Shown: positions 43,510 through 57,961 of the stretch, piece after piece | How the letters are laid out: each line of letters opens with the position of its first letter | How positions within the stretch are numbered: the first letter of the stretch is position 1 | NCBI GenBank assembly: GCA_032358165.1 | Contig: JAALGY010000034.1 | Location: 310,001 to 374,000, forward strand | DNA length: 64,000 nucleotides | Reading direction: 5' to 3' | DNA from: Diplosphaera chodatii | Lineage: Eukaryota > Chlorophyta > Trebouxiophyceae > Prasiolales > Stichococcaceae | The notes under the pieces: model-generated | What the model was told of the DNA's origin: nothing | The model's input: only the letters and a program-made list of their open reading frames with translations | Databases searched by the model: none | Program-made: the position numbers and the translations under genes

Positions 43510-46305
43510 TCAGCATGTTTGTACAGCAGAGGCAAAAGCCCGCTCCCCATTGCTAGTCATTGGCGGCACCGTCATCAAGATTGCAGCTGTGCCATACATC
43601 GATCCATCCTCGATGTATGCGTCCGGAGCATCAAAATCGCTCTCAAAGATCTTCCAAACGTGCCTGCTTATCGAATTGTTCAGATCCAACTGCGCCAAAC
43701 AAGCAACCCTCTCAGAACCGTGACACAGGTGCAGTTGTATGACAGCCTTGTGGAGCGCTGTTATATGCACCCTGCATGCCAGCGTCCGTCACAGCGCACC
43801 TTGTTGAGCCACACCACAGAACGCGCATCGGCGGCGCCGTACTCAGATAAGAATTGCCTGTTGCCTTGGACCCAATTGCAAGCACCGTCTTCTTCGAAGT
43901 GTTTCTGTCGCTGCGTCAAGATCTCTTCGTCAATTTCGTCCAAGTAAAAGTGCAACGCCTCCCCACGGTATGGGCTGATTGTTTGGTATAAGTCTCTCGG
44001 TCCAGGCACATCATCTTCTGCAAGCCAGGAACACATCTGAACTGGTCAGTATTTGAGGTAACATATTTTGTCGCAACCAGGCACGCCGCTGTCTAATGTG
44101 TAGAGGCAATGCACACCCCGATATGTACAATTGCATGGCGATGTGCATGGCACCATCAATGCAAATCATAGACCACTGCCTGCTATGATGTTTATGCCAG
44201 CCAAGTTGCAGGTTGCTCGTGCAATGACATCGAGTACTTCACACCTGAACTGGGCTCGAAGGATGTCTCCTTTTCATTGAAGACATGTTTCAGCTCAGGT
44301 TGTAGCTGTAATTCTCCTGCGACCAGAAAGACCAGCGCATCCCCACCTGCGCACGCACACATTGTCAGATTGAGCAATATTGAGCGCACGCGATTGGGTA
44401 CCAGCTGATTATGCTATTGTATCTGCCGTCATTCACTGTGTTCCGGTTCCCACCGTTGAGCGTATCTTGCGCCATCCATCCATCGTCTTCCTCACCCCAA
44501 CTGCTAGTGCTGCAAGGTACGCCCAGTGTGCCACCTGCATGCTTTGGACCATTACTTGACCATCCAACGAAGTCCGTGATCTGCCGAAGTCAGCGTGGTT
44601 TGCTTTGTAGATTGGGACTGTGCCATGTCATAGCACCGCTGGATCACAATCTGCATGCTTGAGGGACTGCGCACCTGCTGGCAGGAATGTCGGGTCTTCG
44701 AGGGCTGCTTGTAGCGCAGCGTAGAAAGGACTCTCTTCGACAGTAGCCGTGGATAAGATGGGAATAGGCGGTTTGTCATGGCGACTTCTTGGCATACTAT
44801 TTTTTCCAGCAGTCAGCTCGTACGTCAGGGTGATGTTGTAACCGCTCCTGATCTGCTCAATCTGCATGTAACGTGAGCGTCATGATGCAGTGTGTGCAAG
44901 GAAGCGTCAGTTAGCAGCGGGGTATCATCATGTGCTATGTTGCGATGCATTAACCCAGGCTCGGGTTGCGTGTGTTGTGCTGCAAGTTGCATTTAGTTGT
45001 CAGCATGAGCTGCAACAAAACACACCTGTAGCTTACATTCCGTGTGGAAGGCCGCCCATCGTATATTCTGAATGGTACCAGTATCAAATGTCACCGGCCT
45101 GCTGCGAGCCTTCGAAATCATCAACACGGCTTCGTGATCATAATGGAAACGATAGCCTCACCGCAGCGTTGGTGCAGATGGTCATGACCTTCTACAGGTC
45201 GGGTGCGTGCATTGATAGCGCACATGCCAGGATCGAGACTGCACACTAGTAGCTACTAGCTACTATAGCAGGCGCTGGCAACCATGCACAAACCTTTTCG
45301 TTCCCTTGATGATGGACCACCAGGTCGCCACCTTCATGCAAAGATGGCAGGCAGATCACCAGTGAGCCGATGTTCTTATCTGACAGCGGTCTATCCTGTA
45401 AGGAAGGAAACAGAGTGGCGGGGCCGTTTACACCTAAAATTCAGCATGCTCACGCTGTGTATTTGCACATCAGTGTCGGTGTTAGCCTATGCAGGACTGA
45501 CACAAAAGTTACTGTGAAAGCTGCAAGGGCATGTGGGCACGTGGAGCACCTCATGCGCCTTCACGATGCCACCCGGTCCATACACAGACAATTTGTGCAA
45601 GCGCGCGATGATAGTCTGGGCATCCGGCATGAGGAGCGTCTGCACATCTCGCAGGATGCCGTGCGTTGATGGGTCAAAGTTGGTAGCAAAGCGGTCGGCA
45701 GGCAACACCAGAGCCTGCGTGAGTCAGTGCCTGATGGTGGCCATCAGTTGGTAGTATGGTTTTTGGTTTGAACAACCGTGAGGAAAACCTACAAGTGTGG
45801 GACAAGATGCACGGTGCTCAAGGTATCAAAAGTGGGTGACGGTGCTGCGGCTTTGGTATGCACTTCTGCAAGGTGGATTACAACCAATTGAGGGAAAAGT
45901 GTTTACCTCCTCTGACTCATCATCTCCAACCTTGCCGCGCATACACGCGTCCAGCAGCGGCTGCAGCGCCGCGTTGTCTGCTGCTGGCAGCAGCTGCACG
46001 ACGAAGGCCTGGCCGGGCTGGCTCTGCCCATAAACGCTGACATGGCAGCTCAGCTGCACAGCGCCTTGGCAGGCGACAGGGCCCCTGCCAATTTGCAATG
46101 CATCGGTAACACTACGCAGCGCAGCATGAGAGGGCAAGTCTGCTGTGCCATTTTCAACAAACGTTACTGCATTGATCTGAAGTGGGAGCTTTCGAGAGCG
46201 TGCAATTGGTCTGCATCTTTGCAGCGGCTGTCGTGTTGAGATGGCACGTCTGTGCAGTACCTGCCCCTGCTGTGCAGCAGAGTTAGCAGACAATGACCTC
46301 AGCAT
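43510..46305 (-). CDS. 2OG-Fe(II) dioxygenase-like protein copy 6, frame-intact but lacking catalytic residues (505 aa)
   Basis: Nine exons with consistent phases: 46305-45907, 45714-45550, 45395-45294, 45109-45026, 44861-44675, 44534-44454, 44346-44245, 44017-43800 and 43689-43510, total 1518 nt. H-x-D is kept across exons 2/3 (KAHE|DRPL), as is LHEGGDLVVHHQG. The distal metal motif, FYSDCDHE in copy 3, reads FHTECKLQ here with no His. The Arg of GHRITLTYEL is Asn (GYNITLTYEL). Exon 2 starts later than in copy 3 and lacks the VLDDSYRR segment. Open frames over nine exons suggest selection or a recent loss. It could be a non-catalytic binding protein. Alternatively the GTAAGC inside exon 4 is used as a donor, but that would break the phase. 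Confidence 0.8.
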
Positions 46306-46831
46306 GCTGTGCGCTTGATTGCAACCTGAGGATTGCAGCCAATTTGTGCATGCAAAGACAGCGTGCATCTATCTCCAAGGCAAATGCCTCATGACACCCT
46401 CGGACCTCCCGAGGCAGACTCTCTCCAATGCGACATTCCTCTTGATTCCCCCCTTCCAGGCCGCGGCCGCCATAGATGAATGAGAACAGGCAAGCAGTTT
46501 CACTGCAATATGAGTGTCACGCACTCACACTACTAGGACACCAGAATTCGTTCTTCGTTCCTAGACAGGCTGCAACTATGATATGGGTCCTCCGCGACTC
46601 ATGTTTGAATTCTCTAATTCTCTCCACGCACACACTACCGACCTACCGACTTACACCTGATGCGCACTTGGATGTCTGATTGACTTATGACCTGACAGAA
46701 AGCTGGGAGTGCGGCCTGTATGACTTGCTTGAAAGTTCGCAAACCATGAGACCTGACACAACAGCCATGGCATTTGTCCGAACAGCTGCTGCGACGACCA
46801 TTGTGTGCACGGTAGTGTAAGACCACAAGCC
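46306..46831. other. Intergenic, no gene recognised
   Basis: About 525 bases between the start of 2OG copy 6 and the stop of the TARBP1-like gene, both on the minus strand. No repeat or exon seen. Confidence 0.5.
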
Positions 46832-49800
46832 CTAATCGTGCTGCCGCACATACTCGTACACCGCCGTTGACGCCGCCACGTGCACGTTCAGGGAGCGGAT
46901 GACGCCGTGCTGAGGGATCTCCACTGTGGCGTCCAGGATTCCCAGCAGGTCCGGAGGGATGCCCTCCCGCTCGCGGCCCAGCAGCAGCGCAGTCTTTGCC
47001 GGGAACCTAAAGCAGCAAGAGGGAGAAAGGCAGGTACACTGCACGGTTCTGTTTAGTCAGCACTACCTAGCAACAGCGAACACTAGGTTTGCGCTGCGTG
47101 CATACTGCCAAACAGCTGCAGATGCATTTTCCGCATTCTCATTATACAGCACATTTCATGTCATCACATATATGACCATCATTTGCCCCACCTGTAGTCT
47201 GGCAGCGGGACGGAGTCTGTCGTCTGCTCCAGGCCCACCAGGGTGTAGCCGGCCGCTTGCAGCCTATGCAGGTGTGTGGCCAGCGCCGGGACCGCCACCT
47301 GCCGCATCGGCAGCTGCGCGTGCAAAGTGCTCGTTCAGCGCCTGAGCAGGTGATTGGTTCAGCATCTTCTGTGAAACACTTCGGTTCTACTCTTCACTGC
47401 CGTCTACTTGCACATGGCAGCAGAAAGGCAGCACTGGCAGGGTCACAACAACACAAAGGCCTCGTGTAAATGTAGGAAGTGGCAGCACATGTGGCACGTG
47501 ACACTCAAGACCCTCAGAACACGCTTCACCCATTGCTCGGCGGTCATGGAGATCTGCTGAAATTCGCGGGCTGATGTGACGCGGGCGTCGGCCACAACCA
47601 GCTCAGCTGCCCTGCAGGTGCAGCATAAGAAGTGCTGGGTAACCGCCTACCCATCGGGCAGGCTGCCAGGTGCCCACATAGCAAGCTGTCAGCTGATATC
47701 TGGCCAGGTGCCACCCAAGTGAAGGCCAGGAAAACACGGTTGCAGGCTTTGCTTGGTGCAACGGCAGGTCCTGTGATACTGCAAGTGTACTGCGAGGCGT
47801 CTCAGGCCCGGCCACTCACCCGAACACCTCGCAGGTGCGCGTGAGGCCCGCGAGGTTGGGCACCCTGTCCACCAGGCTGGCCACTAGCACCAGCGGGTGG
47901 CGCCGGCTGCTTCCGCCGCTTCCGCCTTCCAGCACGCCGCGCAGCGCGCCGTCCAGCTCTGCTGCCTGCACACCACATTGGCGACATCTCTGCGAAAGCC
48001 TGTGCAACAGCCACGTCATCAGCAGCAGCCTTCAATTCAGCCTCTGAATAACCGTGCAAACTCTCAACATGACAATTTGGAATATGACGGTGATGCTGCA
48101 GGACTGACCTGCTGTGCTCCAGATGCGAGGAGGCCCAGGCGCCCGAGCTCTGCTACAGGGCTGCCCACAGTAGCTGCGGGTCCGGTCGCGCCTGATATGA
48201 GGGCCGCCCTGGCTGCCGGCACCGCCTTGCGCTGGTGGTTGGAGCCCTGGGGCATGCCTGCATACAGGAGCCACGATGTGTGCGCGATTGAGTCTTTGTT
48301 GTTTTATTATCATTCTTTTCAACTTATCCCGAAGGTAACGTGGTGATAAGTCAAACATCGAATGACCTGCTTGATTAGCAGGTTGTTAGGATAATAAATT
48401 TGATAGATAACAATTCCACAAAAACAACTAAAGGTGCCAGGACCGGAGGAGCAAGCACTCAACATAAGTTGCTTGGTATGTATGCATGGGTACAACGAAG
48501 ACCCTATTGACACCTGCAGTCCAGCATACCTGCGGATTGCATAGCGATTGTACCCAATGGCCTGCAGCAAGGAGCAAAATAGCGCCTACGGGCACACCCG
48601 ATAGCGTCGTGCAAGCTGCATGTGTTGACCACCTGCGGGGCTCCTGCTGGCTGTGCTGAGTGCCGCTGCGACGGCGGCTTCTGCCGCCTGCGCTGCAGCT
48701 TCTGCCGCTTCCCGCTGCCGCCGCAGCCGCGCGCGCTCCTGCACCAGGTACGCCTCCACGGTGGCGACCAGTGACGCAGGCGCGCCCTCCAGAGACACAG
48801 TCTGCAGAGGGTAGACAGCATGTCAATGCCTCCCATCCGCGAAGCATCGTTTTGACGCAGCTCAGTGCAGCCAATGCTGTTGATGAAAAGCTGCCCTGGT
48901 CAACCTTGGTAAACACATCTGTAAGCTCGGCATTGTGACAAACATACTGCACAAGGTTAGCTGCCAGGTTGACACCATGGTCCTGAGTGTGTATATTTTA
49001 CGAAATTACATCACAAAACTGTTCACAATACATCTACGTCGGAACTCAGTGTACGGTTTGACGTCTTGCCAGCGATGTGGACAGAGGGTACCTGCTTGTC
49101 GCCAATGTCGCTGCAGCCGCCAGCGAGCGATGTGCCGGCATGCAGCACGCCCTCCGGTGTGACCGCCCTCATGGGATCTACGCCCCGCAGCCCTGCAATG
49201 TTCACCCGCAGGCTTGTCAAGGTCTTGTGGCTGCAGCTCTTGACACATATCAATAAACTTGTGACGCCACTCATACGACATGACATTTTCATGAAAAGTT
49301 GACTGCAATGTCAAGCGCTGGTTATTATGACCCAGCAATCATTTGTGCTGCGTTTTGCAGTCCTGCACAGTGCGCCTGTACCACGTAGGAGCTGTGCCAC
49401 AGCGGATGACAGTGCCACTCATCTGCTGTCTACCCGAAAGGCTCTAACCATGACGGTGTGTATGACGTTGAAACTGAAATGTTAGACGTCACATGGACAC
49501 CCGCACCTGGGCCCATGGCAGCCTTCAGGCGCTGCACATCGGGCGCCTGGGCCACGAATGCACCCACCGCCGAGCCAAGCGCGCTGTCTGCAAACGTGTC
49601 TGGGAACGCCTCTGCCAGCGCCTGCACACCAGAGAGCAGGCCAGGTTGGCAGTGCAATTCGCTGCAAGCAAATTACCCGGACTGATGTGGGCCCTCAGAA
49701 TCTGGTGAAACATTCCCAGCGCTCCCTTCCAAGTCTTGCATCTTGACTTGAGGAGATCTAAGACTGCCCGTTGCAAGCTGATGTCAAACCGTCTGGCATT

Positions 49801-52800
49801 GGCAGCAGTAAAATCACCCAACCTGTGTTTGCAGTTCTCCATGATACCAAAGGTGTTGCTCCACTCTGCATATTGCCAAAAAAAACACAAGATGGGGAAT
49901 GCATGTTCTGCCAGAATAGGGGCCTTCAGGTCCTGCACCTCAAGCACCATGACGGCCATGGCGCGAGGTGCGTGCTGGTGCGTCATCGCCCAAGGCGCGA
50001 GCGCAGAGATGAGTGGCATCCGAAGGGGCGCCGAAACGTCCGGTGGCACATGCAGCAGAAACTGCGCAGCCAGCAGCGCCAGAGACGGCATGGCTTCCAC
50101 CCTGCAATGCTAAATAGCACTGAAACTTGAAAGACGTGCATTGATTCTTGCAAGATATGAGATGCCAGCATGTTCAGGCGTGAGCGCTGGGAGAGTGTGC
50201 CTCACTTGCGCACGGCAGACATGCTGCAGCCTTCGAGTAGGCAGGCATGCTCATGAAAGCACTGATGTATTGCAGTGTAAAAGCACAGCATAGCAACAAC
50301 GAACTGGGAACTTGTGTTTGCCACAATTGCGACAGCTCACGCTTTGGCATCGTAGCGCGTGAGCCTGGGCACCAGGAAGGGCCGCGCCAGAGCAGGCTCC
50401 GCCAGCAGCAGCTGCAGGGCAGCCGCCTCCTGGTACTGCTTGACGTCGCCCACGTCGTTGGCCTGCAAGCAACAAGGCTGGATGTGCTGCAAGGTGATGT
50501 CTTGTGTCTGACTGTCTAACTGTTATGCATGCCTCGAGATGTACGCGCCGCAGCATCCTGGTGCCGCTTCAACATCGTCCTGCAATGTTGACCCATCATG
50601 GCCTGTCAGCACTGAGCTCCCAACCACTTCAGGTCCTGCAGTACATCCCAAGTATGTTATTGGCAGCAAGCTTGCACACGTGAGTGCTGACCTCGAGGAT
50701 GGTGTGCAGCTGCTCCAGGGTGGCCCTGCGCTCCGCGGCAGGCACCGCCGGCGACAGGACGCACAGCGCCTGCCACAGCCGGATCTGCACCCAAAAAAGC
50801 CAGCAGCTCAGCAGACGTATTTGCGCTGATACGGTACGAGTGCTGCTGATGGACCCCTGATGCTTTTTCTTTCCAACTGGCTCGGATCCGGAAGAATGAA
50901 GGGCGCCGACCCGCCGAGAACCATGGCTTTGGAGGTATTGTGCAAGCATCCAGTCACAAGTGATCATGCCATCATCACTTGCCTTGCGGCGGTGAATGGG
51001 GCCGCTGAGCCTGTACTTGCGTGACGACAGCGCATTGTCATGCTGCGCAAGGCGCAGCAGCTGATGCCACAGCTGTGCAGCCACGGCACCTGCATCCGTC
51101 ATCAGGACATTGTATCTGATATCCGACGAAAACACGGTAGATGTGTCTAAAGCTTGTCCTCCAAGCCATTTTCGACGACATCTGGGAACCCGTGTTATTG
51201 ACTGCAGTAGCAGCCGCCACATCCTTGCCAGGTCGTGTGTCATCTTGCAAGGAGCAAGGCCTTGACAGCTTACGGTGTGACCACAGCCGATCTGAGCAGT
51301 CCACATCACAGCAGAGCAACCCAAGAGGTCCATGCACCTGCTGTCGCGTCACAGTTGGTCACCAGGCTGTGCAGCGCACACAGGGCCATGACCCGCGGCG
51401 CCAGCTGTGTTGCCTGCAGCGCCTCAGCAGCCGGCTGTCCCAGGCGCCCGATGGCTGCCCTGTAGTCTCCAGCGCCCGGCACCGCATCCTGTCAGCATGT
51501 CAACACGCAGTCCAGCATTGTGCATGTGATGTAGCTGGCATATAGATGACACGATGCAACAGTCACATGGTGGAGAACCCAAGTCAGTGCTGATTATGGA
51601 TTAGCACTTGCGAAGCTTAGGGCGCTACCGCAAGGAGGTCTGCTTCGCCTGTGGGAACTGCTTCCAGCTGCCCGTCCAGCAGCAGCGCCTGCATCTCGGG
51701 GAGGTACATCCCCGCCAGCAGCGGTGATGCTGACCTGCACAGCAGAGACGGTTGTATCTGGAACAAAAGCTGCACACGCTGCCAAGCTTTTTGAAGGTAC
51801 AAAGGTAAGCATGCAGGTTGGGGAACGCTCTGCCAGCATGGCCAGCAGCTTGTTGAGGGCCGGTTGTGCGCTACCCCTACTGGCCACACTTGCTTGCATG
51901 AGCATGCAACCGGACAGCAACGGTGGTGTAGTATCAAGGATGAGGCGAAGGGATAAGGCGAAATGCACGGGTAATACCAGGCTGCTGCCAGCGGTGCGGC
52001 TGCTGCTGCCCGGACTCGCAGGCTGCGCTCCCCGGCAGCCAGCAGCTGCCGAACCACCCACCGGATTGGGCCGTCCTCGCCATGCAGCAGCGCCCTGCAC
52101 AGTTGCATTCGGAGCAGGTGCAACGAAGTTCGGCTCCTTGTGCAAGACGTCAAGCCTGGAATCGGCATCCAGCAGCAAGAGGTCGTTTGTCAAGGGGCAG
52201 AAGGAGCCTGCACCCAGAAGGCTGCAGTGCATGCAGCATGCATCAGACTTCTGCCTGCATATTCATGTATGCTGCTTGTGCGCCTGCAAATTCTTCAGAC
52301 CATGTAAAAGGCGGTGCGACTTACATGAACTTCCTGCAGGGGTCGGCCAAGAGCATGGCTGGCTGCAGGAAGGCGCTGCAGAAGGCAAATGCCGTCTCCG
52401 CTCGCCTGTCTGCATGCAGAGCAGGGCTTCATTGCTGCTTGGCACGGCTGGTGCTCAGGTAGGCATTCATGGCATTTGCTCACCTCATGTGATGTGTCAA
52501 AAGGAATGCTCCTGTGCAATTACAGGCTCATAGCGAGCATATATGCATTTGTAGGCAGCACTGTACATGAGTGCAAGCGCCGCGCACATCAAAGAGCCTC
52601 ACCTGTAGCATCTTCGAGGGCTCGCCAGCAGGGAGTTGCCGCCAACCACACCGCCGCACAGAAACTGCTGCTGTCTGGCGCGCTGTCACCGTTAGGGTCC
52701 CTGATGAGGCTGTCTGTGCTGCTGCCAGCCGAGGCTGCTGCGGGCTGCTGAGTGGAAGCCATAGCCTGGGTCGCCAACACAGCAAGGCACACCCTGCACA

Positions 52801-55800
52801 CATTGCAGCGGCCTCGCAGTACAGCAGGCAAAACCTGGGTCAGGTGTGACTGTGACGTCCACTGTCTGTAGCTCGCAACGAATTGGTGGCGCGCGTGAAG
52901 CAGGGTGTACAACGCCAGACCTGACACAGTCCAGCAGGTCCAGCAGCGCTGCCGGCTGCGCAGAGTCCGCCTCGGCTGCTGCTGTCGCTAGCAGCATTGC
53001 AGCAGTTGGTGCGTCCAGTACAGCTTCTGAACCCGACTGTCCGAGTGGCTGTGACTGGGGCAGGGGCAACTGCTGAGCTGGATGGCTGTGCTGGCTGCCC
53101 GCAGCTGATGTGCCCAAGCCGTTGGCATTTTGCTGAGGCCCAAATCTGGCGGCAGAGGCGACAGCAGCTGCCATGAATGCCCACTTTGCTTCTAGCAGCG
53201 CTGCGCGAGCCTACACAGGAATGTGAATGCCGTTTAAACAAGTTCAAACAAAGTGCCTCTTCCTGTTGCATCTCCAACCTGTCCTAGCAGGCAACGACGA
53301 GGACTCGTCATAGCAATCTGATGGATCTCAAAGTGCCATGCATATGTGCCAGAGTGTGTTAGCATTGATTTTGAGATGTGGTAGTTCCTGGTTGCAATCG
53401 CCACATGCCGCCTGGCTCACCTGCTCAGCAGTCCTTATCGCACACTCGACCAGGCACTTGGGGCTGCAGCTGCCCTGCAGCACGTCCATGGCTGCCAGGC
53501 GGCTGACGAGCGGTGCAGCTGCAGCTAGCACTGACGCCATAACCTCTGCATGAGCCCCACCCTGGGGCATGTGAAGGGCTGACCCTGTTGTGTTGTCTGA
53601 TTTAAGCAACTGAGCGTTTTTCGTGAAAAAACGGGCGGACACATGTCGAGCAGTGTCAGCGTATGCCAGTGCAACAGTGGGGCCGAAGAACTGTCCACAC
53701 ATGATGGCGCACTGCAATTGACCCGTACCAAAGACATGCACACACCTTTGCAGGTTGTCGTCCATTCGGGAAGCTGGCAAGCCAGGCTACAGCCTCAGAT
53801 GCCAGCGCTGCCAATGCCGCGGTGCTGCCCCGAACACTATCCATGCTGATGTGAAGCACTTGCAGTGCACTCTGCAGAATGCATCCCAGTCGTCATTCGC
53901 AGCAGCTCACTCGTGCCGTGCTGCAATTGCAGCTATAGTACAGATACACAAACCCATGCGCCGACGTTTAAACATGAGTTGTTGAAACACTGTAATGTTG
54001 CAGATGCCAACCATGCAGTTAGTGCATTAGGTGCAATGTGCCAACACACCGCAAGGCACTCCAGCGCCAAGGTGGCAAGCGAAACCTCGGCAGCCAGCCC
54101 AGGCGGCAGCTGGGAAGCTGCCATGCCATACTCCCTGGGAAGCGCTGGGCCCTGCGCTTGGTAAGTGTGTGAGACAATGCTGCCATAGACCTTGGAGCAC
54201 CAGGGACCACACTTGATAGCATGCCGCCGAAGCACAGCCAGCGATTGAAGCTTGCTTGACATGCCAACTTACTCTGCTTGACAAGCATGTAAGATGTTGG
54301 TCCACACGATAAAGGCAACATGATTGCGAAGTGAGAGTCAAGTAAGGTAACGGCGTTGCTGCCCTGGTAGTTAAATCTGACAAAGAGCATGCACCTGCTC
54401 CTGTGCTGGTGACGGAGCTAGCGAACCGAGCTGGTCCGCCCGGCTGAAGACTGCCACTGCCGTCTGGAGCGCTGGTGCCAGCTCAGCATGCTGCCTGGCC
54501 AGCAGCAGCGCCATGCGCTGCTGCAACCAGTGGCCCCCTGCACAGTCTGAGCGCTTGATTGCAAATTGCTGTGGTGTATCAGCGCCAGCAACTTGGCTTC
54601 CATTGCATGCAGCACCCGCAGCTGGGTCTTGCCAGCAAGCACTACGCAACTGCTAGGTACATCATACTTCACGCATTCGCAGCTGAGAAGGAACACATCA
54701 GGGCGGTGATAGGCACTGAATGGGGTGCTGATAATGACAGCCACCGCAATCCAGCTCACCAACAGCTGCCGCTTGCAGGTAAGCTGCCAGCAGCGTGAGC
54801 GTGGCCTCCCGCCAGCCGTGCGGCGCATACCGCCGCCGCCACAGCCCGCCAACCTGCACCCCAGTCAGGATTTGACAGCGCTGTCCTTGCCAACACCTCA
54901 GGACCACTTACACAGGCATTTTGAAGTGTGCACTTGAAGCAGAAACTCGGGAGCCTTGACATTCCCGAGTCGTTGCTCGCGCACAGTCGCAGCATGCACC
55001 GCGACTGCTATAGCACTTATCCCGAAGCCTGCCGCGGGAGGAAGCCAGAGGTGCACCTGGTTCTCCAGCAACTGGAGAGGCTGCTCCCAGCTGCCAGGGG
55101 CGGCGCTGCAGGTGCTGGAACACGCCACCGCTAGAGCAGCACACCTGGTGCACACCCTTGCAAGGTTTTCTGGAATTGGACTGATTTGGTATGGTTTGGT
55201 GTGGTGCTTAGCAAGCCAGGGGCTGGCTGCAAGCCCGGTCGAGGAGGACTTTATCGTCACCTGTTTACCGAGGTCCGCATCGCTGCTAGCTGCTCAGGGC
55301 TTATTGGCATCTGCTTCACAACCCTTGGCCAAATCTCCGTTCTGGCTGCAACGTACACTGCTGCCACCATGATCACTGCTGCTAGCGCCGTGGCCATCGA
55401 CTTCGCCATTGAGCAGTTGAAGCATCAGGGTTTGCATGGCAGCTGCCGCCTGAGCGCTGACGTTGCTGTCCCCTTCTGGCACTAGCCACCCTGCAGCAGT
55501 AGGGAGGAAGCAGCATGGGTGCATAGCACAGGATGGCTTTGACTGGTGCATGACAAATGATGACGCAGGGTATTAATCGCTGCTGAGCATGCTGGATCCT
55601 TGTGCACAGCTGCAGGTGAAGTGCTGAGCTCACCTGCCGCCGTGTCGTGCAGCTGGCCACCGGGTGCCAGCTCATGCAGCGGCACCGCCGTCAGCAGTGC
55701 AGCTGCGCCTGACACATCATCCTCCAGGGCATTCGGCACCAGCGCTGCAGCTGCCTGCAGTAGCCCTGCCGTGCAGAGGATGTGCTTTGGCACAAATGTG

Positions 55801-57924
55801 TGCAGGAGCGATCATCCAGCTGTCAGAGCATCAACTAGCCCCAGCCTTCTGATACCTCAGAGAGTACGACGGTCACCTTGCAAGGCGGATACACAGTAGC
55901 GGGTGCTGCGGCCGCCCGGGATGCACTCTGACGCCTTCAGCAGCAGCCGCAGCAGCTCACATGACCAGGTGCTGTCAGCTGTTGGGTTGTCTGCACGACA
56001 GCATCAGGCAGCTAGATGCAGCTGGAAGGGCCATGTATTCAGTTGCAAATCTGCTTAATTGCTGCAAATGGTTGGTGTCCACTCTAGCGGAAGTCACAGC
56101 CGCAGCCTGGGTGTGCTAGGCAGTCAGCACTTCTCTTTGCCTGCATCCGGCGCTGTAGACAACTCCGTAGTGTTGCAGACTGGAGAGGACGCAGCCGCCA
56201 GCACACAGGCAAGCTGCAGGCGGTGCGCTGCCTGCGGCATGTGGCGCGCTGCCAGCGGCGCAACTAGCAACACAGCAAGCTCCCGTCTGCACAGTGCAAC
56301 AAGTGCCATTGTATGTTGTATCGTTTGCATGGCGTTTTATGCACCGATGTCACCTGCACACCGGGCCAAGGCGGCTCAAAGTAGGGACATGCAAAAGGCA
56401 TAACAGACAATGGTACATGTCAAAGCAGCTGGTTGCATGAGATGGCAGTGTTGCTGCACGTACCGTTGTTCAGGCTGTGTGGCTGCTGCATGATGCCGCA
56501 GGAACGCTGTCAGGCCCTCCAGCAGTCCACTCTCGAGCCTGCCTGCAGAAACAGCGATTCTGCATCTGGCTGCAGCCAACCTGACGATGCACAGGGCACT
56601 GGATACAATGACCACGCAAATGGCATCATCATGACACAGCTTTCACCCTTGTGGGAGACCAGGGTTTGGGCTACAGGCACCAGGGCTGCTGCTACAAATG
56701 AAGCGGGCACATCTGCCAAATACTCTGCCAGCCGCCAGTCACGCTCCAGAAACGTGCTCAGCACCAGCTGCTGCACCTGCATCACCCCCAGTAGTCAGGT
56801 TTATGGTCCGAGGGTCGAAGGACATGGTGAACTCCAAATTGCACCGTGAGTCCTGTTCACAACCATCGTGCAGCTGCATCAGTCCAGCACCTTGACCCCA
56901 ACACGGCAGGCTCACATGCACTATTGCTATGCCATGAGGCACTCCCAGCACCAGGGCGGTAGGTCAGGATGTGCAGCATGTTTCCAGTCGCGCATCAGCC
57001 TGCGATCCCGATCCCGCTCTAGCAGCTCTGGACAACCAAAGGCTTCGCTCACGGAAGGGTTGGAGCTGTGCACCAATCCGTGCCGCCAAAGCACCTCCAT
57101 CCACTCGAAAGGCAGACGCGGCTCTGCTGGTGCTGAATCTGCTGCCAGCGCCGGATGCAGCTGTGAGATCGCATCCCATGTGGCCTGCATAGGACATGCT
57201 GGATATCGTGCAGCTCTTGACGCACACCACCAGGCTCACCACACAGCAGATGGGGACGAATCACATTGCACAGTAGCTGCCCGGCCCACAGCAAGCCAGT
57301 GTCGGCAGTTTGGGGGCGGTGTGCCCTAAGACGTCTCAAGACACAGTATCCCTGCATTGCAGCAGGCTGTCATTCTGGGAAAGCTGGAAAGCGCAACTGA
57401 GAGCTGCAGTCACCTCGACTCCATGTAGCGAAAACTCGTCCAGGGTCTCGTACAGCTGCAGCAGCACCGCCAGCAATGGCGCAGCACCTACAGAGCCGAG
57501 GCAGCGCAGCAGGTACACCGCACGCTTGCGGTCCAGTGGGTCGTCACACGCCTGTGAGACCAGAGTTGCATCCATTCACCGACAAAGCAGCTGAGGCTGC
57601 ACAGCAGGCATACGGCGCACACACACTCCTGTGGGTTACATCGGCATCCTTTGGCATGCCAACTGACACAATCGCCTGCTCATGATGGCGGTTGCTGTTG
57701 ACCTGATAGTAGCTTGCGTGTGTGACAGTGTGCATAAGAGTTGTCACTGTTGCAGGTTTGCACATTGCCAGCATGGTGAACACGTGCACTTTCCAGTGAC
57801 CTCACCAGGGCTTCACACATGAGACGCAGGAACTCGGCGTCTTCGCCAAACGCTGTGTCCTCCTCAGAGTCCGCGTCGGTACTCGCATCGCTCTGAAGGC
57901 TGCTCGCAACGGCGCCTCTGTGAG

Positions 57925-57961
<37 letters not shown>

